This document shows positions 13,301-19,300 of a DNA stretch of 27,730 bases, one piece after another. Within the stretch, counting starts at the first letter, position 1. The number at the start of each line of letters is the position of its first letter. The position numbers and the translations under genes were made by a program. The notes under the pieces were generated by a model, which worked only from the letters and a program-made list of their open reading frames with translations, was not told where the DNA came from and did not search any database. The DNA is from Zelonia costaricensis (Eukaryota > Euglenozoa > Kinetoplastea > Trypanosomatida > Trypanosomatidae): assembly GCA_030849075.1 (NCBI GenBank), contig JASAOO010003189.1, forward strand, positions 1 to 27,730. The letters are read 5' to 3'.

Positions 13301-16300
13301 GCGGCAGCTGCGGCCGCGTCTTAGCTGCCAGGAAACGATGGAGGCGGCGGTGGCGGCTGTCGGCAGCGCTTGGCGGCGCGACGGGATGTCGCTCTTTGCC
13401 GGCGCGACGACGCGCGGTCGGCTGGAGGTGTGCGCGCAAATCACGGCACGCGGTGTGGGCTTCTCGATACCCGTCGCGCTCCTGCTAAGTGAGGAGGAGC
13501 ACAGCGAGGGCGGCGGCTTCCTCTGTCCGTTTGTCTTCCACCCCACCGTCGGCGCGGCCGTCTCGCTGCGGCTGTGCACGACGAACGAGGCCTTTTCGGT
13601 GCACTTTGTCACGAGCGGCGCCGCCCCGTCGACTGGGGCTGCCACTACGCCACCTGCGCCACGCTTCCTGCGTCTGCAGCTGTGCAGCGGCGACGGCGCC
13701 GACGGCAGCGAGCCACTCACGGAGGACCCGGTGACATTTGTGGCTGTCGCGGGTGGGGAGTCAAGCGTGCCGCTGTTTGAGAACGTGCACGCGGGCTACG
13801 CGGCGAGCCTGCAGCGTGACGGCTACGTTGAGCTGTTCCTCGCCGTGGAGGCGGCGGCGCCGCTACCACTCACCGCACCGGCGCAGGTGAAGGAGGACTG
13901 CTGGATGTGGGAGCACAACTCAGTTGAGGCGCAGCTGTGCTCGACGAGCGCTACGTATCTGGCGCACCTCTTCTCCGGCGCCGAGGGGGTGTCGGACTGG
14001 CCGCACTACTCCGCCTTTATGGTGACAGCAAAGGGAAAGGAGACGACCATCTTTCTCGAGCTCCACGTCGCCGAGATTTCTCGCCGCACCCTTTCCTCGT
14101 CAACCGGCATGATGGCCCGCGTGGCGCCGTCGCCGCCGCCCGCGTCGGTGCGCATTCGCAAGCCGTTCAACGTGCAGAGCGACGAGGTGCTCACGCTGCG
14201 CGTCACGACCGAGGGCGACTTCTTCATTTACGACACCAACGACATTGTGCGGTGCAGCATCTCAAAGGATGAGCTGGACGGCGGCAAGCACCAGCGCCAG
14301 ATCCACAAGATTGGCTTCGTCAGCGTGGACCCCGAAAAGGTGACGGCGCTGCTATACGTGCCGGAGAAGACACGGCGTAACCCACGTGTGGCTGGCACGC
14401 TTGACGCCAAGACGACACCCAACACACCGTCCCTCCCACCCAAGACGTATTCCCCGGCCTGGGTGAAGTTCGACGCTGGCCGCATCACCGTGACGCGCAA
14501 CGGCCTCACCGCAAGTTCTGTCAACGAACGTGGTGGCGGCGACGCGGTCATGGGCACGCCGCTGCCAACGATCGGCGTGTCCTCTTTTGTCGTGCACATC
14601 CACCGCAAGGACTGTCAGCCAGGGACTCCGCTCGGCTCCGGCTTCTTCGCCGGCGTCGCGCTTGCCGATTTTGCCCACTTCGCGCCCGAGTACACAGCCA
14701 TGAAGACGTACGTCGGGTCGCTGTGGGCTGTGCAGGACGTGCAGGACGAGGATTCGATGCCAAACCAGGAATCGCTGCCGCCCCTCATGCGCGGCACGAA
14801 CGCGCAGGGCGTGCTGTTCTGCGACAGCACCAAGCTCGTCTTCATTGTCGACCGCAGCAACGGCACCCTCTCCATCTCGCGCGACAACGAGTCGCCGCAG
14901 GTCGTTTTCCAGGGAATCCCGCACAGCGCGTCTGTGTCGCCGTTTGTGCGCCTTGACCACCCCAACTCCTCCGCGACGCTTGCGCGCTTTTCCAGCGCTG
15001 TCGAGTACGCCAGACTGCACCAGCCGTCGTTGGAGAAGGTGCTCTGGTCGCAGCCCGTCACCCCATCGCTGCTGCGTCGCTACCCGCTCTTCATGGCGAC
15101 CCAGACCTTTCCCTTCATCTCGGAGCTGGTGCGCAAGCTTCCAACGCGACTGGCTGGGGTGCTAGAGCGGTGCTGGGGCGAGCAGACCGCGCGGTCCCGC
15201 TTCGAGTACCGCGTGTCGCAGGTGCTGGAGGAGCTGACGGAGCTCGGCGCGCTGGCGCGGGCCGCGCCGGATGTCAGCGGCGACAAGGTGGACGCCATCG
15301 TAGACTACCTCTCCAAGTCGGCACGCCGCGAGGTGGTGGTGTTCCCGACCCGGTCGAGTTTCGCAGGGGCGGCGGTGTCGGCCACGGCGTCGCCGTCGGA
15401 GGGCAATCGCGCTGGCGTGCACGTCCGGCTGCCGTCGGCGTACGAGCTGGTGGGTCGCGTGGAGGGGACCAACATGGTGCGGGTGCTCTTTTTTGATCGC
15501 GAGTTCGGCGCAGTGGAGCGCACGCTGCACCTCTTCTACCTCGACGACGAGACGCTGAACTTGCACGGCACGAATGACGTGCTGCCACACCTGTCGGTGG
15601 TGCGCCAGCACGAGATTTTGCCCGCGCTGAATGATGCAGACGCCGTCGCGGTCATGGCGGACGGCTGGTTCGACTGCACACTTGCCGCGTACACGGCGGG
15701 GCTCGACTCGAAGGGGGAGCAGGAGATTGCTTCGTCGCTCGTGTACGCGCTCGAACACTGGCACCTGCATCAGCTGCCACACGGCCACGTCCACCCCAGC
15801 AACATCTACCTCCGTGTCGCACACGGGGAGGTGGTGCAGTGCTGCCTGTGGAGCGTGCACCAGCTCTCGCCGACAAGCCGGTACGCCTCACCGGAGCTGC
15901 GCGACGCCGGCGTGCGGTCGATGCTTGGTGACCGCTGGGCCTGCTGGGCCATTCTGCAGTCCTTCAAGCGCCTCCTGACAAGCGACCCACGCGTCGCCGA
16001 GTGCGTCGAGCTCATGGTTGACGAGGCGACCAGCATGTCGCGGGCGCTGCAGCTGAGTGAGGCGTTCCAGGACAGCTTCAGCGACAGCGGCGAGGGTCCT
16101 ACGTTCTCGTTGCGCACGGGCTCGCGGCTGCGCGGTGGGTCGGGGTCGTACAATGGGATCATGTTCGACGTCGTCGCCAAGAACAACACCATTCGCATCA
16201 CGAAGCTGTCCTTCATCCCGGACACCAACACCGTGGCAACGGTGCGGCTGTACTCGCGCAACGGCGGTTTCATGGGCTACGAGCGTGACGCCGAGGCGTG

Positions 16301-19300
16301 GTCGAAGCTGGTGGAGGAGGAGCTCGCGCTGAAGGACACGTGGGAGGTGACTCTCGAGAACTTTGAGCCGATCACGGTCCCGGCTGGCGGGCGCGTTGGC
16401 ATTTTTCTGCACACGACCAGCGGCAGTGGCGTGCTCTTCTTCTCCGAGAACGAGGGGCTGCAGGGGAAAACGGGCGACGTGGAGGAGGAGAACGACGACA
16501 TCGGCATCACGATCGGCAAGAAGAGCGAAAGCGCCAACCCATTCGTGGCGGTGCAGAGCCAGAAGCGGCTCCTCAAGGGCAGCATCACGTACACGGTCCT
16601 CATGCGCTCCAACGGGCCGCGCAGCCGGCTCATCTATTCCTCCGAGCCACCGATCGGCGCATGCAGGGACGAGGAGCAGGTGGCGCTGCGCTTGATGCTG
16701 CTCGGCGACACCAGCAGCGCCGCTGCCGCCGCCTCTACGGCGCCGCACGAGGTGGCGAAATCCCCGCGGCCCACGGGCTACTGCCTCCAGGTTGTGGGCG
16801 CACCGCTACTGCGACGCGGTAGGCAGGAGGAGGACCCCGTGCTGGCGCTGATAGCCCCCGCTCGGTTCGTGTGGCGCAGCACGGCGGACATCATTTCCGC
16901 CCGCCCCGGGCCGCTATGCGACACGGCAGAGCCGCTGGTCCGCTATCTCGCTGCGGAAAGCCGACGCCGGCGCCGCCTGCTGCTGCGACAGCACAGCCGC
17001 GGCAGCCGTGTCTTTGCATGCCGACCGCTGCACTTCAATGCAGTTTCCGTCAGCGACACAAGCCCGTCGTCCCCCCTGCCAGCGAGCACGACGGCACACC
17101 CTGTCCTCAGCGGCGCCGACGTCTTTGTGTCCGAGCCGATCACGGCGTCGTGTACGCTGTCCTTCTGGCCAAGGACTGCCGGCTCAGTCGTGCTCCTCGC
17201 GCTGGACCACAAACCCACGGTGGAGGAGCTCAGCCGCCGGCAGCTGGGAGCGCCGTCGGAGTTGCTGCTTCGCACGCGCAGCCGGGGCGGCTTCGTGAAC
17301 GTCGATGATGCGCTGCAATACGTGTCCTCCTCGCGCGATCGGGTGCATTTGCGGCTCAACGCACCGCTCGCGGATCGACCCGTCTACGTTGTGGCGCGTC
17401 TGCGCAGCACGAGCCACCGCGACGCGCAGCTCTTCGCCTACAGCAGTGTCGCAAACAGCGACGTACTCGTTCCCGCAACGGAGGGCTGCTTTTTTGTCGC
17501 GCAGCCGGTGTCTGCGGCGTGGCACGGGTGCGGGGCGCTGGTGGCTTTCGAAGGCTGCCAGGGTACCGACGACGCGGCCGCACCGCTGCTGCGCATCGAG
17601 TCGCTCGTCTCGAGCAAGAGCGACGTGCGCTTTGTCAGTCTGCCAAGCCGCCCGGGCGAGGCGGAGACGGCGGTGCAGGAGAAGGTGAAGGGTGGGGCGG
17701 CGACGTGGAGCGGCGCCCTGTGCCCGGAGCGGGTGTCGTGCGCGGCGCCAATGCTGGTTGAGCTGCGGGAGCAGGTGAAGTGGAAATCGGTTGTGAGGCA
17801 GGTCGACTTCACTTGCTTGTCATCGTCGCTTGTCCTCTGCGGCGCCTACGGGACACGACAGGGCACCGGTGGGCTCAACTGCAGCGGTGTCGTGTCGTCG
17901 CCGCGCTTTACCGCTGCCGAGCGGCATCGCGTGTTGCTACGGCTGCAGTTCCCGCGCCGAATGCCGATGGATCTGCGGCTCGACTGCAAGAGCGGGTCGG
18001 CGAGCCCGATTCGACTGCTGCACGGGTGCTACAACTCGCTGCGCAGTCGCCTCTTCGACCCCGCCGTGCGGGAGGTGTTCGTGCTGCTGGACATCAACCT
18101 GCAGACGCGCGAGATCGTCATCTTCAGCAGCGACGGCACCGTCTACCACCCTTTCATCGAAGAGAGCGTCCCGTCGTCAGACGTGCAGCTCAGCTTCGCC
18201 TCGCATGCGCCGGGGTCGGAGTTGGAGGTGATTGAGTGGCGGGTGTGCACCTCTCAAATGCGGGGCGAGATGACGGCGCCGGCGTTCCGCAACGTGCTGG
18301 AGGAGACGCACCTGGCAGAGGTGTCGGCGAACACGTCCTTGACGGTCGGGTCTGTCTGCCGCCACTCCGCCCGCGGCACACTGCCCCCCAACCGCGAAGG
18401 CAACCTGTCCCCGGAGAAGCAGATGGAGGTGCTCATGGTCACCTACGCACGCATGCTGCTGGAGAAGACGCTGCTGGCGCAGGAGCAGGCCCGTGCGGCG
18501 GCGCAGCCGCAGTTTCTCCGCCTACTGTCTTTCACAGCGCTTCGCACGCACCCCGATATCGCCCGCATCTTGGACAGCGAGATCAAGCAGGGCTCCTTCC
18601 GGCTTGTGTCGCAGTGCATTGCGCAGCTCTCAGCGCCGTTCCTCCTGCAGGCCCCAGCCGAGGTGGACACGAGTATCAACGTCATTGCAGCGCTGATGCG
18701 CAACGACGTGTTCCGCCGCGCCATTGTGAATGTGTTTGGCAGCACGCTGACGCTTGTCCTGCTCCGCGCGGCGACCGCCTACGCCCGCTCGACGCGGCAC
18801 TCGGCGCTTCAGTGCGTGCAGGAGCTGCTGGCCGACGAGCGTGTTCCGTTGCCGTCGCACCGCGTGCTCTCGGCGCATTTGCGGCCGCTGACCGACATGA
18901 TGGCGTCGCTGTGCCGGAGCGAGCGGATGGGCTCGGCAGTGGTGCAGACGGGCGTGACGCTCATTGCCGACCTGCTCGAGCGCTATCAGCGGGAGCGGCC
19001 AGCGCAGCCGTACCGGGACGCGCCGACGGAGATCCCGTACAAGCTGGTGATGTGTGCGCGCGAGATTGTGCGCGCCATCACGCACGACCCGCCGCTGCCG
19101 CTGCCTTCGGCCATGGTGGCAGAGGTGAGCTCGCAGCACACGATGCGCTGCGAGGTTGTCAAACACGCCACCGACAGCGACAGCCGCACGCACGCGAGCG
19201 GCGTCTTCAAGGAGGAGGGCCGTGACCCTGACGGAAGCATGTCCTTCACGGTCCGGCTGAACGGCAACCGCCGCGGCTCCGTCGTCGTGGGCTGGAACTC

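Noticed and set aside
16950..17010. Arg-rich patch (SRRRRRLLLRQ) in the ligase as a nuclear localisation signal
   Set aside because: A basic run in a protein of this size is weak evidence, and nothing else in the sequence points to a nuclear location.
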